From: Breznakibacter sp047600785
Lineage (GTDB): Bacteria > Bacteroidota > Bacteroidia > Bacteroidales > Marinilabiliaceae
Assembly (NCBI GenBank): GCA_047600785.1
Contig: JASGKH010000002.1
Location: 3,410,001 to 3,474,000, forward strand
Direction: 5' to 3'
Length of the DNA stretch: 64,000 bases
Positions 1 to 10,322 of this stretch are shown here, in pieces. The notes under the pieces are model-generated. The model saw nothing but the letters and a program-made list of their open reading frames with translations. It made no database searches and was not told where the DNA came from. The stretch's first letter is position 1. Every line of letters begins with the position of its first letter. A program made the translations under genes and the position numbers.

Positions 1-2157
1 AATAGCAGATGTAATTGTCAGCGTGAAATCACCGGTTATATCAAAGTATTCTGTTCCGTCTGCAATTGCAGGCCAGCCACTTTCACTACCCTTGAAAGAA
101 CCTTGTGCATCGCTTTCAACATCGGAAGTCACAACAGTAACCACTTGACCCACCTTTGCCGAAGCAAAGGCAGAGGCCGGAATCAGAATATTGCCCCAGT
201 TGCCGATTGCCGTTTTGGTATCAAAAATAGTTACAGCAGCAGAGTAGTCTTTCACCCACGAAATAGATGAAACAATCATTCCGTCGCCCTGAAGGATTAT
301 CGAGTAACCCCAATCGCTATATGGGAACAGCGACACCGGAAGGTCAATATAGTCGGCAGCGGCTATAACGGCTGCATTGGCATCCGTTGTGCCATCATAT
401 ACATTGCCCCAATGGCCATTGAACACTTTGAACTGTGGTTCATTATTAGTCTTAGTGTATCTGATGCGCACAGAAGCATCGGCCGGGGCGCCCGAAAAGT
501 CCACATTCAACTCATAATTCTTGCTCCAATTGGCCAGTTCAACCGGGGTATTATACAAAATGGTTTCAACTTCACCGGCTGCCACAACCTTAACTGTATA
601 ATCCACTTTTGATGTACCCGACACCAAAGTTACTTTATTGTCCCCGACATTGACACCAACTGAAACATAGAGTACAGTTCCTACTAGCAAATACTTAGTA
701 TCTGCGTCATTGAGAAGCACATTGGTAAGACTTGCACCATTGACAACAGAGCACTGCATCAATTCTCCGACCGTTGTTGTTTCTGATGCAAATCCAGAAA
801 TTGCGCAGAACGTAAATGCGTTGATAACAATGCTGCCTGCGGCAACAGTTTCGCCGTTGTCCATCACCAAGGTTACGACACCCGATTCCGCTGCAAGCGG
901 GACCGTCACTTTGAAACCGTCGCCGGTTGCTGTGGCTTCAGCTTCGAGGTTGCCAAACTTAACCGTTTTCACGCGGCTGCCCAGAGTCGACACAATGCTG
1001 AGCTCGTCGAGCGGAGTGGCATTGGATGGCAACGTGGCAACGGGCTTGGTGGTCACAAGGCCTGTCACGGCAATGGTATTGCCATTGGCCAAAGTCAGCG
1101 TGATATCGCCGCTTTGTGCGGCAGCCGTCACTTTGAGGTTTATCTTGCCTTCCGTGAGAGCTATTGCAGTCGCTTCGCCGCCCTTGAATGCTGCCGTGGC
1201 CACCAGGTCGAGATTGGTGCCACTGATAACAACTGTTTCGTCCACGCCATAGGAAACCTTTAGGTCTTCGATGGCTGCGGTAGGTTCAACAAGCGTGATA
1301 TCACCTGCCGCAATTTCTATGCCCGAGAGCAATACCAGCGTCACGGCACCAGTCTTTGCATTGACCGGAACAACTACGCTGAGCGCGGCGATGTCTTCGG
1401 TTGGGTCGGCCTGGGCCACATTTACGTCATCGGCATTCTGGAAACGGACGAACTTCACAAGGCGGAGCAGCGAACCGGTGATGCTGATGGTACTGCCGGC
1501 TTTGACACCCGTGGCGGGCAACGTTATACCAGTCGGTTGGGCCACAACAAGCTCTTCTTTGGATGGCAACTGGTTGACCAGTGTGTCGGTGCCTTCGATT
1601 ACGTTCATCGCCAAATACACTTTGCCCGTCGATGCGTCAACCGGCACAATCACCTTTATCTCGTAGCGTGTCGGCGTCACCGCCACAGCTTCGCCGGTTG
1701 CAAACATCACATGGTCTATGTAATTGAGGTATGTGCCTTTTATGGTCAGCTCATCACCCGGGATCACGCTGGCGGGCGTAAAGCTCTCAAATGTGATAGG
1801 CTCGGTAAAGGCTATGGTGCCTGTCTCGATAGTTTTGTCGCCATAAAGCAATTTCACTTTGCCTACCACCGCGTCTTCGGGTACAAGACAACGAATGGTG
1901 TAGTTATCTACCGCCTCAATGTCCGATACCGATATATTTTCGGGGAAAACGATGGTCTCTATCTGATTGAGGCCGCTACCCTTGAACTGCATGTATCCGC
2001 CACGCGTCACCAACAGTTGAGCCGCATTAAGCGAAACGCCACCTTTCATTTGGTTGGTGTCAGGGGCATTGTCGTCATCGCAAGCAACAAAAACGCTGCT
2101 GAACGCGACCAACAGGCACATTATCGTCAGTGCCAAGGTTTTATTTAATCTTTTCAT
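1..2157 (-). CDS. Multi-IPT/TIG surface lipoprotein, C-terminus beyond window edge
   Basis: An open minus-strand frame of 719 codons starts at the ATG at 2155-2157 and is still open at base 1. The N-terminus is a lipoprotein signal ending in FVACDDD. About six repeated modules of roughly 75-85 residues follow, each of the IPT/TIG type (pattern GDELTIKGTYL, VMFATGEAVAV, IKVIVPVDASTGKVYL). From about residue 530 the repeats give way to two similar beta-rich blocks containing ELANWSKNYELNV and TAIGNWGNILIPASAF, which look like glycan-binding modules. It lies 21 bp downstream of the 438-aa IPT lipoprotein in the susCD operon, so a cell-surface glycan-binding role is inferred. Plus-strand frames opposite it are shadows. 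A catalytic domain beyond base 1 cannot be excluded. Confidence 0.85.
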   Translation of the reverse strand, partial: MKRLNKTLALTIMCLLVAFSSVFVACDDDNAPDTNQMKGGVSLNAAQLLVTRGGYMQFKGSGLNQIETIVFPENISVSDIEAVDNYTIRCLVPEDAVVGKVKLLYGDKTIETGTIAFTEPITFESFTPASVIPGDELTIKGTYLNYIDHVMFATGEAVAVTPTRYEIKVIVPVDASTGKVYLAMNVIEGTDTLVNQLPSKEELVVAQPTGITLPATGVKAGSTISITGSLLRLVKFVRFQNADDVNVAQADPTEDIAALSVVVPVNAKTGAVTLVLLSGIEIAAGDITLVEPTAAIEDLKVSYGVDETVVISGTNLDLVATAAFKGGEATAIALTEGKINLKVTAAAQSGDITLTLANGNTIAVTGLVTTKPVATLPSNATPLDELSIVSTLGSRVKTVKFGNLEAEATATGDGFKVTVPLAAESGVVTLVMDNGETVAAGSIVINAFTFCAISGFASETTTVGELMQCSVVNGASLTNVLLNDADTKYLLVGTVLYVSVGVNVGDNKVTLVSGTSKVDYTVKVVAAGEVETILYNTPVELANWSKNYELNVDFSGAPADASVRIRYTKTNNEPQFKVFNGHWGNVYDGTTDANAAVIAAADYIDLPVSLFPYSDWGYSIILQGDGMIVSSISWVKDYSAAVTIFDTKTAIGNWGNILIPASAFASAKVGQVVTVVTSDVESDAQGSFKGSESGWPAIADGTEYFDITGDFTLTITSAI

Positions 2158-2178
2158 TTTAATTTTTTTAAAAGATTC

Positions 2179-3495
2179 CTACTTGTATGGAACTGCACGT
2201 ATATTGTCCACTTTGAATATCGGGGTGCACTCAACGCCTTTGATGCCACCAGTAACTACAAAAAGCGTAAAGCTGGCAAAGCTATCGGCACTGAGTGAGC
2301 CTGTGGCTGCACTACCATCTATTCCGTAGATGAAGTCGGAGAACGGTACTGTGACGGTAATCCACTGGTTGTCAGTATTGAACGAACCTGTGGATTCCCA
2401 TGGACGATAGATACCGCGTGGCAGCACATTACCCTGGAAGAAGGTGTTGTTGGCAGCCGGATAACCACCACCACCACCAAGCGTCACAAGGTCAGTGCCG
2501 GCAAAGATAAGCTGCATGGCACCGGCCGACCACGAAGAGGTTGTAGGAATATAGAGCTCGAACTTGAGAGCCATGTTTTTCCAGTCGGAGAAGTCTACAA
2601 GATCGGTCAGTCTTATATCGGTACCCTCAAAGAGTTGCGGGTTGTTCCAGTCTCCACACCAATATTCGAACGAGAATTGACTGTCGTCCCAGCCACCTTC
2701 TTCGCTCATAATTGCAGAGCCATTGCCCAACTGCACAAAGTTACCGGTAATACTTGTTGCGTCGGCTAAGATATCGCGATTGTGCCAGCCGTGGTTGCCA
2801 AGGCCTGTCAATCCATCAAAGTCAAATAAAATGCCACGCTCGTCGTTGAAATGGAACTGAGTAGACGATGTAGTGCCGTAGGCAGAAGTCACAGATATTG
2901 GGCCGCTCTGGGTACAATTGTCGGGCACCACGAAAGTTACCTTTGTCTTCGACAGGCTTTCAAATTCGGTCACCGTTTTACCGTCGGGCATGGTGATGAC
3001 CATTGGCGAACTTTCGTACGAAAGAAGGTAGTCACCAATAATGGTGGCAACTTCACCTGGTTTAACAAGTTCGCAGGCCATCGACGACACCACCGGAGCC
3101 GGAATCACTGTAGAAAACGGTACCTTGGTGGTGTCTTTTGCCGAATTTACCAGATACATGGTATTGGTCAATTCGGTAGGCAAGGTGTTTGGTACCGAAA
3201 CAAACAGTGTGTGGTCGGTGATGAAGCTGGTCGAAAGAACGGCTTTCACATCGTTGAAGTAAATTTCGGTGACGCTGCGTAAGTTGTTACCAACAAGCAC
3301 AAGACGAGTGCCGAGATATGCTGAAGTCACCAGTGAGTCGGCACGCTGGGGTGTGCGGATGTAGATGACCTCGGGTGAACCACCTGCTATTTCATATTTG
3401 TCCGGCTCGTCCTCGCACGACGACAATACCAATGCTGAGATTGCCACTGCACCAAGCATGAACCAACGACTTATATTTTTTGATATAACTTTCAT
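2179..3495 (-). CDS. IPT/TIG-domain surface glycan-binding lipoprotein (SGBP-B-like)
   Basis: The 438-aa protein has a lipoprotein signal peptide with lipobox LVLSSCEDE. Two IPT/TIG-like domains follow (about residues 40-130 and 130-215). The C-terminal half is a beta-sandwich rich in Trp and Asp (GNHGWHNRD, WCGDWNNPQLF, ending FKVDNIRAV), as in the surface glycan-binding proteins that occupy the position after susD in Bacteroidetes polysaccharide-utilisation loci. It presumably sits on the outer leaflet and hands glycan to the SusC/SusD pair encoded just upstream in the same direction. The glycan cannot be told from sequence, and no hydrolase gene is visible in the window. The 30 bp gap to susD and 21 bp gap to the next lipoprotein support one transcript. 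Confidence 0.85.
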   Translation of the reverse strand: MKVISKNISRWFMLGAVAISALVLSSCEDEPDKYEIAGGSPEVIYIRTPQRADSLVTSAYLGTRLVLVGNNLRSVTEIYFNDVKAVLSTSFITDHTLFVSVPNTLPTELTNTMYLVNSAKDTTKVPFSTVIPAPVVSSMACELVKPGEVATIIGDYLLSYESSPMVITMPDGKTVTEFESLSKTKVTFVVPDNCTQSGPISVTSAYGTTSSTQFHFNDERGILFDFDGLTGLGNHGWHNRDILADATSITGNFVQLGNGSAIMSEEGGWDDSQFSFEYWCGDWNNPQLFEGTDIRLTDLVDFSDWKNMALKFELYIPTTSSWSAGAMQLIFAGTDLVTLGGGGGYPAANNTFFQGNVLPRGIYRPWESTGSFNTDNQWITVTVPFSDFIYGIDGSAATGSLSADSFASFTLFVVTGGIKGVECTPIFKVDNIRAVPYK

Positions 3496-3525
3496 TGCTA
3501 TATTGATTTATTTGTGCGTACTACA

Positions 3526-5247
3526 TTAATAATTGTACTGCGTCACATCCACGTCTATCGGGTCTTCCGACAAGTGCTTGTTGAGCGCAAGGTCGGTGTC
3601 GGGGAAAGGCAGTGTGAACGAGCTTGAAGTCACGTTGGGTGGTACAGTGCCTGTGTCGTATGTTATTTTCGATGCATCGAGGCTACCGCCTTCCCACCAT
3701 GTTTTGTAGGCATCGTTCAAACCATTGAAATGGCTTCTTTTTTGGTTCGTCAGTTCGCTAATGGCTTGCTGCTCGTCGTAATAGCTCAGGCGCACAAAAT
3801 CGTACCAACGGTCGCCTTCGCAGGCAAGTTCGAGCCGGCGTTCTTTCCAAACATCTTCCCACGATATTAATGTGGGTTTAACGTAGCCCGAGCGGGCACG
3901 GTGGCGTACGGCATAAAAGGCATCAATGGCGCTCTGATCGGAGGTAGAACCGCTATTGCCAATCATTGCTTCGGCATAGATGAGGTACACATCCGAGAGA
4001 CGAAGAATGTGGGTGGCAAGGCTGGTGGACATACGAGCCATGCTGTGGCCGATGCCTGCCACGTGATCGGCATTGTCGCCCACAAGGTGCTTCACAATAT
4101 TGGCTCCCGTTGGCGACTGATAGGTCTGCGGGCCTATTTTGCCACCATGAGTTTCGGCGCTGTAGCAGAAGTCGATATAATCAAATCCGCCTTCGTCTGT
4201 CCAAAAGTAACTGTACACATCGCCCAACATCATCATGGTTGCCTTGCGGCGGCTGTCTACGTTCTGACGTGTGGCGGATGCAGGATCTTCGTCAAAGGCC
4301 TCGATCAGGTCGACCGACGGGCCTGTATACCCGCCCCAGCTTACGTATTCATCAAATCCCGTAATTGCCAAATCGGCCTGGAATGTGTTTTGGGCAGTCC
4401 AAATGCCGCCTTCTGCTGTCCATCGCCATGCGATAAGGCTTTCGGGACAAGTGTTATTGGCAAGGCGGAAGATGTCTGCATAGTTCGGCATCAGCTCGCG
4501 GCCACTGTTGTCAATCACGTCTTTGGCATATTCGGCCGCTTTCTGCAGGTCGGCTTCGTTACGTGTGCCGCTCTGGCCAAGGCCGCTCTTTGCCAAATAT
4601 ACCTTGGCCAGCAAACCTTCGGCGCAATATTTGTCGATGCGGCCGGCTGCCGCGCTTTCGGGCAACCATGCTATGGCCTGCTCCAGAGTACGAATGATGT
4701 AGTCGTAAACGTTTTCAGTCCTGGCTTTGTAGACATCGTTGTAGTTATTGCCGGCAATCATTTCCGAATTCTCGTGAATGATGGGCACCGCACCAAACGA
4801 ACGCACAAGGAAGAAGTATGCCATGGCTTTCCATGTCAGCGCTTCGCCTTTTACGGCGTTGCGCACGGCCTCGGTCGTTGCCGGACCGGCTTTCTCGTTC
4901 ACGTTCTTTACCAATGTGTTGCAATATGCATTCACCGACCATAGTGAGGCCGACATATTTACAAGGTCTTCGTCGCTTGAGTTGACAGTCAGGGTCAGAT
5001 ATGGCGAGCTGCCCCAGTAGTAGTTGCCGGCCATCACTTCGCCCACCTTTATGAAGCCGCGCTGAAAATCGTACCATGGTGAGTTATAGAGCTGATTCGC
5101 TGTCTGATACAGCTGGTTATCGTTCTGGTAGAAATTGTCTACATTGTAGCTGTCTTCGCTCGGACGATCCAGAAAGTCGTCGCATGCCGTCAGCGAGAAA
5201 CCTACAGCTGCCACAGCTATCGCATTAAATATATTTCTGTATTTCAT
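3526..5247 (-). CDS. susD: SusD/RagB family nutrient-binding outer membrane lipoprotein
   Basis: I place the start at the ATG at 5245-5247, giving MKYRNIFNAIAV and lipobox SLTACDDFLDRPSED; an upstream in-frame start would bury the signal peptide. The remaining 573 aa follow the SusD pattern: an N-terminal segment after the lipobox with LDRPSED and NVDNFYQND, an alpha-helical TPR-like middle (YCAEGLLAKVYLAKSGLG), and a C-terminal RagB part with SDVYLIYAEAMI, WKERRLELACEGDRWYDFVR and a final LPFPDTDLALNKHL. SusD proteins lid the SusC channel and bind glycan at the cell surface. It starts 17 bp after the susC stop codon, so the two are co-transcribed. The substrate is unknown. Confidence 0.95.
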   Translation of the reverse strand: MKYRNIFNAIAVAAVGFSLTACDDFLDRPSEDSYNVDNFYQNDNQLYQTANQLYNSPWYDFQRGFIKVGEVMAGNYYWGSSPYLTLTVNSSDEDLVNMSASLWSVNAYCNTLVKNVNEKAGPATTEAVRNAVKGEALTWKAMAYFFLVRSFGAVPIIHENSEMIAGNNYNDVYKARTENVYDYIIRTLEQAIAWLPESAAAGRIDKYCAEGLLAKVYLAKSGLGQSGTRNEADLQKAAEYAKDVIDNSGRELMPNYADIFRLANNTCPESLIAWRWTAEGGIWTAQNTFQADLAITGFDEYVSWGGYTGPSVDLIEAFDEDPASATRQNVDSRRKATMMMLGDVYSYFWTDEGGFDYIDFCYSAETHGGKIGPQTYQSPTGANIVKHLVGDNADHVAGIGHSMARMSTSLATHILRLSDVYLIYAEAMIGNSGSTSDQSAIDAFYAVRHRARSGYVKPTLISWEDVWKERRLELACEGDRWYDFVRLSYYDEQQAISELTNQKRSHFNGLNDAYKTWWEGGSLDASKITYDTGTVPPNVTSSSFTLPFPDTDLALNKHLSEDPIDVDVTQYNY

Positions 5248-5264
5248 ACTGAGTCTGTTGTTTA

Positions 5265-8200
5265 TTAAAATGTAACATTCAAACCAAAAGACCAAACCGT
5301 AGGCGACGGATAGCGACCGTTGTCGAGGCCATAGACGTTGGCACTGGCGGTACTGGCGCCTATTTCAGGATCGTAGCCCGAATAGTTGGTGAATGTGTAG
5401 ACATTCTGAATATTGGTATAGATTCTGGCGTTCTCCAATTTGATTCTTTGAATCCAAGCTTTTGGGAATGTGTAGCCCAGAGTGATGTTCTTGATGCGCA
5501 GATAAGAACCATCTTCGATATAGCGGTCGCTAACGCGATCGTTGTCGTTCGGATCGGCTGTGGTTGCCCGTGGAGTACTGGTGCCGGAGTTCTTAACCCG
5601 CACGTTGGTGATGTCGTCGTACCAGTTGTAGACCAACTGGCCGTTGCCGTACACGTCTACGCCTGCCGAATAGTCCTTATTCGCGTCGATAGCTTCGAGA
5701 ACGGCACGGTCATTGATATCGGTCAGCTGGTTGCTCCATGCGCTGTTCATGTGCGTCAGCTTCATGGCCAAGTAGTTGTAAACTTTGTTGCCGTACGAGC
5801 CGTTCAGGAAGATGTTCAGGTCAAAGTTCTTAAAGCGGAAGGTGTTGTTGAGGCCAAAGGTGAACTTAGGCAGTGGCGAACCGATGTTGGTGCGGTCATA
5901 TTCGTTGATGATTCCGTCGGGCTGACCGTCGGGGCCACTGATATCCTTATACTTGATGTCGCCTACCCACACGGTACTGCTTCTGTTGTAAACGCCGTTG
6001 GACGGATACTTAACCGGTTTCGGCGAGCTTTGAATATCGGCCAGGTCTTTGTAGACGCCGTCCACCTTGTAACCATAGAAGTTGTAGAGCGATTGGCCCA
6101 CTTCGGTCAGCGATACCACGTCGCTCCACTGTCCGTAACCTTCGATGTGGCTCGAAGCTGCACCGTCGAGCGAAACGAGTTTGTTACGATTGAATGAGAT
6201 TTGGAATTCCGAATCCCAGACTAATTGCCCTTTTACAGGAGTTGCGCCAAGGGTTATTTCGAGACCTTTGTTTTCAATTGACCCATAGTTGCCATAAGGT
6301 GCCGCAATGGCCGACGAAACGTTGCCGCGTGTGCCCATGTACGAAGGCAACTGAAGTTGCATCAGCATGTCTTCCGATGTCTTCTTGTAGACATCTACGG
6401 TCAGATTGATGCGAGAGTTGAGGAATGCGAGGTCAAGACCGGCGTTCAACTGCTCCTGTGTTTCCCATTTGATGCCTGTGTTGGGGATGTTGGCCGGACG
6501 ATAGCCGGTGCCGAGCCCGGTAGGCATTTTGGATATTGACGAACCCCATTTGTAACCGCCAATGTTCGAGTTCCCTGTCTGTCCCCAACCCAAACGCAAC
6601 TTACCGTTGTTGATAACCGAAAGCAGAGGGGCAAAAAATTCTTCGTTCGAGAATCTCCACGAAGCAGCTGCTGCATGGAATCCGGCCCAACGGTTGTCTT
6701 TACCAAAGTTCGACGACGCATCGCGACGATAGGTGTAGGTCAACAGGTAGCGGTCGTTGAAGTTGTAGTTGGCACGGCCAAAGACCGACACCATCGACGA
6801 ACTGCCAAAACCATAGTTGATGGTTGGCGTGCCTGTGCCAAGCGCAGGGTTGTGAACATCGTCCGACGGAAGCCCTGTGTTCGAGATTCGCTCGTAGTCG
6901 TATTCGCTTTCCCAGGCCTCCTGGCCAAGCATCACTGTATAGCTGTGCTTTTCGAGAAAGCGTCCGTTGTAGGTCAGGTAGTTCTTAGCCTGCCAAAAGG
7001 TACTGTTGTTCTTCTGAATAGAGCTTTCGTTACTTGGACGCGTCCATGTGCCGAGATTAATCATCGGCGAATAAGTCTCAGCTTTTGAATTGCTGATATC
7101 GAAACCAAGTTCGGTATGCCAGGTCAGATCTTTAATCGGAGTAATATCGGCAAAAACGCTTCCGTTGAGCTTGTTTCTGTCAAGCAGGATATCATCCAAG
7201 AGTGCCATCGCAATGGGGTTAACAGAAGTATAGCCTTCCTTAACAACAGTGGCGTAGCCGCCGTCGATGTTGTAGATAGGTATATCGGGAGGAGTTGTTA
7301 AGGAATAATTAACAATACCTTCGTCACTGTCGGCAAGCGTCAAACGTTCTTCGGTGCCCGAGTACATCGCGTTCAGGCCGAGCTTCAACCAAGGTTTAAG
7401 TTGAGCATCGAGATTGGAACGAAAGGAGTAGCGCTTGAAATTGGAGCCGATGATGGTACCATCTTGGTTCATGTGCGAACCCGAAATGTAATAATTCACC
7501 TTTTCCGAACCGCCCTGGGCCGAAAGCTGGTGCTGTTGCTGGAATGCAGTTTGGAAAATGGCGTCCTGCCAGTTGGTGCCCACGCCCAGCAGGGAAGGGT
7601 CGGCATAGTCTTCACTCGCGGTCAGTTCACCGGTCGAAGCCAGGTCGTTATAGTATTCTGCAAATTCGCGCAGGTTCATCATATCCAATCGTTTCATCTG
7701 ACGCTGCAGGGCCATCATGCCTTCGTATGAGAATTTGGCATCGCCCGACTTACCGCGTTTGGTGGTGATAAGCACTACGCCGTTGGCTCCCTGCGCACCA
7801 TAGATGGCGGTTGCCGAAGCATCTTTGAGGATTTCCATCGAAACGATATCCGAAGGGTTGATTGTAGAAAGAGGCGAAATGGTAGAGGTTGTGCCGTTGC
7901 CCAGCGCATCGCCCAGGCCAAAGTCGCTACCGCTGTTGCCGCCGCCCTGGATAATTACACCATCGATCACGTAGAGAGGCTCTGCGTTGGAATTGATGGT
8001 GGCCTGACCACGTACGCGGATTGACGATGACGAACCCGGAGCACCCGAAGTAGACACCGATGTCACACCGGCTGCACGACCTTGCAGCGACTGGTCGAGG
8101 TTGGTAATCACCGAACCCTTGATTTTGTCTTCGCCTACTGAAACCGAAGCACCCGACAAATCGCTCTTTTTCATGGTACCGTAACCGATTACCACCACTT

Positions 8201-8513
8201 CATCAATCCCAACATTCTCGGGCTTCAACGAAATGTTAATCACTGTTTTGCCGGCTAAATCCACTTTTTGGGGCTCAAACCCAATAAACGAAAAAACCAA
8301 GACCTTTGAGCCTTCGGACACAGAGAGAGAATAAACACCGTTGATATCGGTGATGGTTCCTTGTGTGGTGCCCTCGATGATCACTGACACCCCGGGAAGG
8401 GGAAGTCCTGTATCGTCTGTTACCTTTCCGGTGATAGTTCTTCCTTGCCCGTAAGCTATCCACTGTAAAGCCAGAAAAAACACGACAGAAAACATTCGCA
8501 GATTTTTCTTCAT
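5265..8513 (-). CDS. susC: SusC/RagA family TonB-linked outer membrane transporter
   Basis: This 1082-aa protein begins with a signal peptide ending ALQWIAYGQG. A carboxypeptidase-regulatory-like domain follows (about 25-100, RTITGKVTDDTGLPLPGVSV), then a TonB-box-like region (GIDEVVVIGYGTMKKSDLSG), a plug domain (SIRVRGQATINSNAEPLYVIDG, SATAIYGAQGANGVVLITTKRG) and a long beta-barrel ending WSFGLNVTF with the terminal Phe of outer membrane barrels. The length is typical for SusC. It is the first gene of a minus-strand operon with susD and two IPT lipoproteins, and imports an oligosaccharide using TonB/ExbBD energy. The divergent AraC gene is the obvious candidate regulator. No exact TAnnTTTG promoter was found directly upstream. 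Confidence 0.96.
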   Translation of the reverse strand: MKKNLRMFSVVFFLALQWIAYGQGRTITGKVTDDTGLPLPGVSVIIEGTTQGTITDINGVYSLSVSEGSKVLVFSFIGFEPQKVDLAGKTVINISLKPENVGIDEVVVIGYGTMKKSDLSGASVSVGEDKIKGSVITNLDQSLQGRAAGVTSVSTSGAPGSSSSIRVRGQATINSNAEPLYVIDGVIIQGGGNSGSDFGLGDALGNGTTSTISPLSTINPSDIVSMEILKDASATAIYGAQGANGVVLITTKRGKSGDAKFSYEGMMALQRQMKRLDMMNLREFAEYYNDLASTGELTASEDYADPSLLGVGTNWQDAIFQTAFQQQHQLSAQGGSEKVNYYISGSHMNQDGTIIGSNFKRYSFRSNLDAQLKPWLKLGLNAMYSGTEERLTLADSDEGIVNYSLTTPPDIPIYNIDGGYATVVKEGYTSVNPIAMALLDDILLDRNKLNGSVFADITPIKDLTWHTELGFDISNSKAETYSPMINLGTWTRPSNESSIQKNNSTFWQAKNYLTYNGRFLEKHSYTVMLGQEAWESEYDYERISNTGLPSDDVHNPALGTGTPTINYGFGSSSMVSVFGRANYNFNDRYLLTYTYRRDASSNFGKDNRWAGFHAAAASWRFSNEEFFAPLLSVINNGKLRLGWGQTGNSNIGGYKWGSSISKMPTGLGTGYRPANIPNTGIKWETQEQLNAGLDLAFLNSRINLTVDVYKKTSEDMLMQLQLPSYMGTRGNVSSAIAAPYGNYGSIENKGLEITLGATPVKGQLVWDSEFQISFNRNKLVSLDGAASSHIEGYGQWSDVVSLTEVGQSLYNFYGYKVDGVYKDLADIQSSPKPVKYPSNGVYNRSSTVWVGDIKYKDISGPDGQPDGIINEYDRTNIGSPLPKFTFGLNNTFRFKNFDLNIFLNGSYGNKVYNYLAMKLTHMNSAWSNQLTDINDRAVLEAIDANKDYSAGVDVYGNGQLVYNWYDDITNVRVKNSGTSTPRATTADPNDNDRVSDRYIEDGSYLRIKNITLGYTFPKAWIQRIKLENARIYTNIQNVYTFTNYSGYDPEIGASTASANVYGLDNGRYPSPTVWSFGLNVTF

Positions 8514-9446
8514 AAGAGATGATTTAAATTAATTGTACTGACCATATTGAATAGGTATTTAAAACAGATTTTCTCAATTGCTAAAATAGATATGGAACAA
8601 TGCCTTTCCTAATACTATTTTATCAGTTGTTTATGTGTTTTAATATTTGTTAATTTTACACACAAACTCATCTATAATGGACCTATATACAGCAAAAATC
8701 CATCATTTATTTTTATTTATCAGCACATTAACCAATTTACGTTTTTTAACCATCTTGGATTATCAATGTGATCAATCGCTCCATTCAAGAAAGCTTATCA
8801 GATTTTTTACATTTTTTGTATTCAATTTCATCATTTTTGAATGTATTATATTATCACAAATCATTTAATAACACACCAACATCAACAACAGATGCCTGAT
8901 TACTTTATTTTTACAATGATTACAAGTATAAAACACTCTTAATAATATAATACAAATCCCTCCATATTAATACTTTTCGACATAAGCATTCAATTATGGA
9001 AAGAACGAGGCCTGCACGGCAACATAACCCATAAAACGCACAACCATAACCAAAATCCAAAAAGATAAAATCATTCGGCCGAATTAATAATGTCCATTCT
9101 CATGCCACACATTGGTACAATACATTCATATTATCTTGCCATAATGAATAAAAACAACATCTCCATTTTTGATACAGCACTAAGAGTAAATTCTTTCACA
9201 TTGTTTATTTGACAATTACATACTTCAATATCATGAATGAAAGATTTAAAAAATGACAATCCATTTGTACGGTTTTATCAACAACCATATATTTGTGGTG
9301 CTAAAAAGGACATGGTTTTGTTGTGCTTGTGGCAGTACCCCCTAACAATTTCAAAGAGACGCATTCACAACGGGAATGATCGAACGTCCAAAGGGCGTAA
9401 TCAATGGATATAACCATGTGGCCACGAATTATTAAACTATAAACCG
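8514..9446. other. AT-rich intergenic spacer between susC and araC
   Basis: This 933-bp stretch separates the divergent susC and araC genes. It is strongly A+T rich with short homopolymer runs, and its small frames have no recognisable protein character. It contains a clear promoter for araC near 9264-9295. No exact TAnnTTTG/TTTG pair was found for susC on the minus strand, so that promoter is probably activator-dependent. No hairpin or riboswitch was recognised. Confidence 0.6.
9264..9295 (+). promoter_or_regulatory. Bacteroidetes-type promoter for araC
   Basis: TTTG at 9264-9267 is followed after 20 bp by TATATTTG at 9288-9295, an exact fit to the Bacteroidetes -33/-7 consensus. Transcription would start near 9302, giving a leader of about 145 nt before the araC ATG. 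Confidence 0.7.
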
Positions 9447-10322
9447 ATGAAAGATTCGATTCACAGGGAGATAACCCCGCTGAAAGAGAACGATTGCTTC
9501 TTGGTATTCGACCGTCACAAAAACGACTTTAATTTTCCCATACACTTCCATCCCGAATTTGAGCTCAATTATGTTGCCAATGCCAAAGGTGCCAAACGTA
9601 TTGTCGGCGATAACATTGTGGAAATCGAAGACCTTGAGCTGGTAATGGTGGGACCCAACCTTTACCATGGATGGGAAGACTATAAAAACAGCAAGACCAC
9701 CATTCACGAAATAACAATCCAGTTCCCCCGCGATCTTTTTGGCAACGGCATGCTGGACAAGAACCTGCTCAAACCGATAAAAGAACTATTCCAACACGCC
9801 CAGCGGGGCATTTCATTCTCGAAACAGACCATTAAACAGGTAGAAGACAAAATAATATCATTGAGCCAAAAGCGTGGCTTTGACTCATTCATCGAACTCC
9901 AATCCCTGCTGTACGACCTGGCCATTTCGCGTGACCAGAAACTACTGACTAACATATCGTTCCAACGGACAAGCGATTTTCACAGCAGCGACCGCATCGA
10001 AAAGGTCTACAATTTTGTAAAGGCGAACTTCAACAAGAAAATAAAATTGGAAGAAGCTGCCGAACTCCTCAATATGTCTGTGGTCTCGTTCACGCGCCTC
10101 ATCAAACAGCGCACTGGCAAATCGTTCGTCGATTTTGTCAACGAAATGCGGCTGGGATATGCCACGCGCTTATTGATCGAAACCAGCAAAAGTGTGGGAG
10201 AGATTTGTTTCGAATGCGGGTTTAACAATGTTTCCAATTTCAACCGTATCTTCAAAAAAAAGCAAGGCGTGACGCCTTCTGAGTTCAGAAACAATTTTAC
10301 GGGATCGAAAAATGTGTATTGA
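9447..10322 (+). CDS. AraC family transcriptional regulator with cupin sensor domain
   Basis: The 291-aa protein has an N-terminal cupin/AraC-binding domain (about 20-110; FDRHKNDFNFPIHFHPEFE and MVGPNLYHGWEDY, the His residues typical of such a barrel). Its C-terminal domain has two helix-turn-helix units (about 190-285; KKIKLEEAAELLNMSVVSF and VGEICFECGFNNVSNFNRIF, ending KKKQGVTPSEFR). It is divergent from susC and probably controls that operon in response to a sugar or degradation product, which is inference. A second copy of its last 74 codons lies at 23685-23912, so this gene marks one border of the accessory block that follows. Confidence 0.92.
   Translation: MKDSIHREITPLKENDCFLVFDRHKNDFNFPIHFHPEFELNYVANAKGAKRIVGDNIVEIEDLELVMVGPNLYHGWEDYKNSKTTIHEITIQFPRDLFGNGMLDKNLLKPIKELFQHAQRGISFSKQTIKQVEDKIISLSQKRGFDSFIELQSLLYDLAISRDQKLLTNISFQRTSDFHSSDRIEKVYNFVKANFNKKIKLEEAAELLNMSVVSFTRLIKQRTGKSFVDFVNEMRLGYATRLLIETSKSVGEICFECGFNNVSNFNRIFKKKQGVTPSEFRNNFTGSKNVY

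Noticed and set aside
412..2148. Several open frames on the plus strand within the first 2.1 kb
   Set aside because: They lie antisense to a continuous minus-strand lipoprotein gene with a signal peptide and IPT repeats; they have low-complexity Ser/Thr/Val-rich sequence typical of shadows.
8647..8868. 73-codon frame in the susC-araC spacer
   Set aside because: The sequence is composed of Phe, Leu and Ile from AT-rich DNA and has no start signals or homology that I can see.
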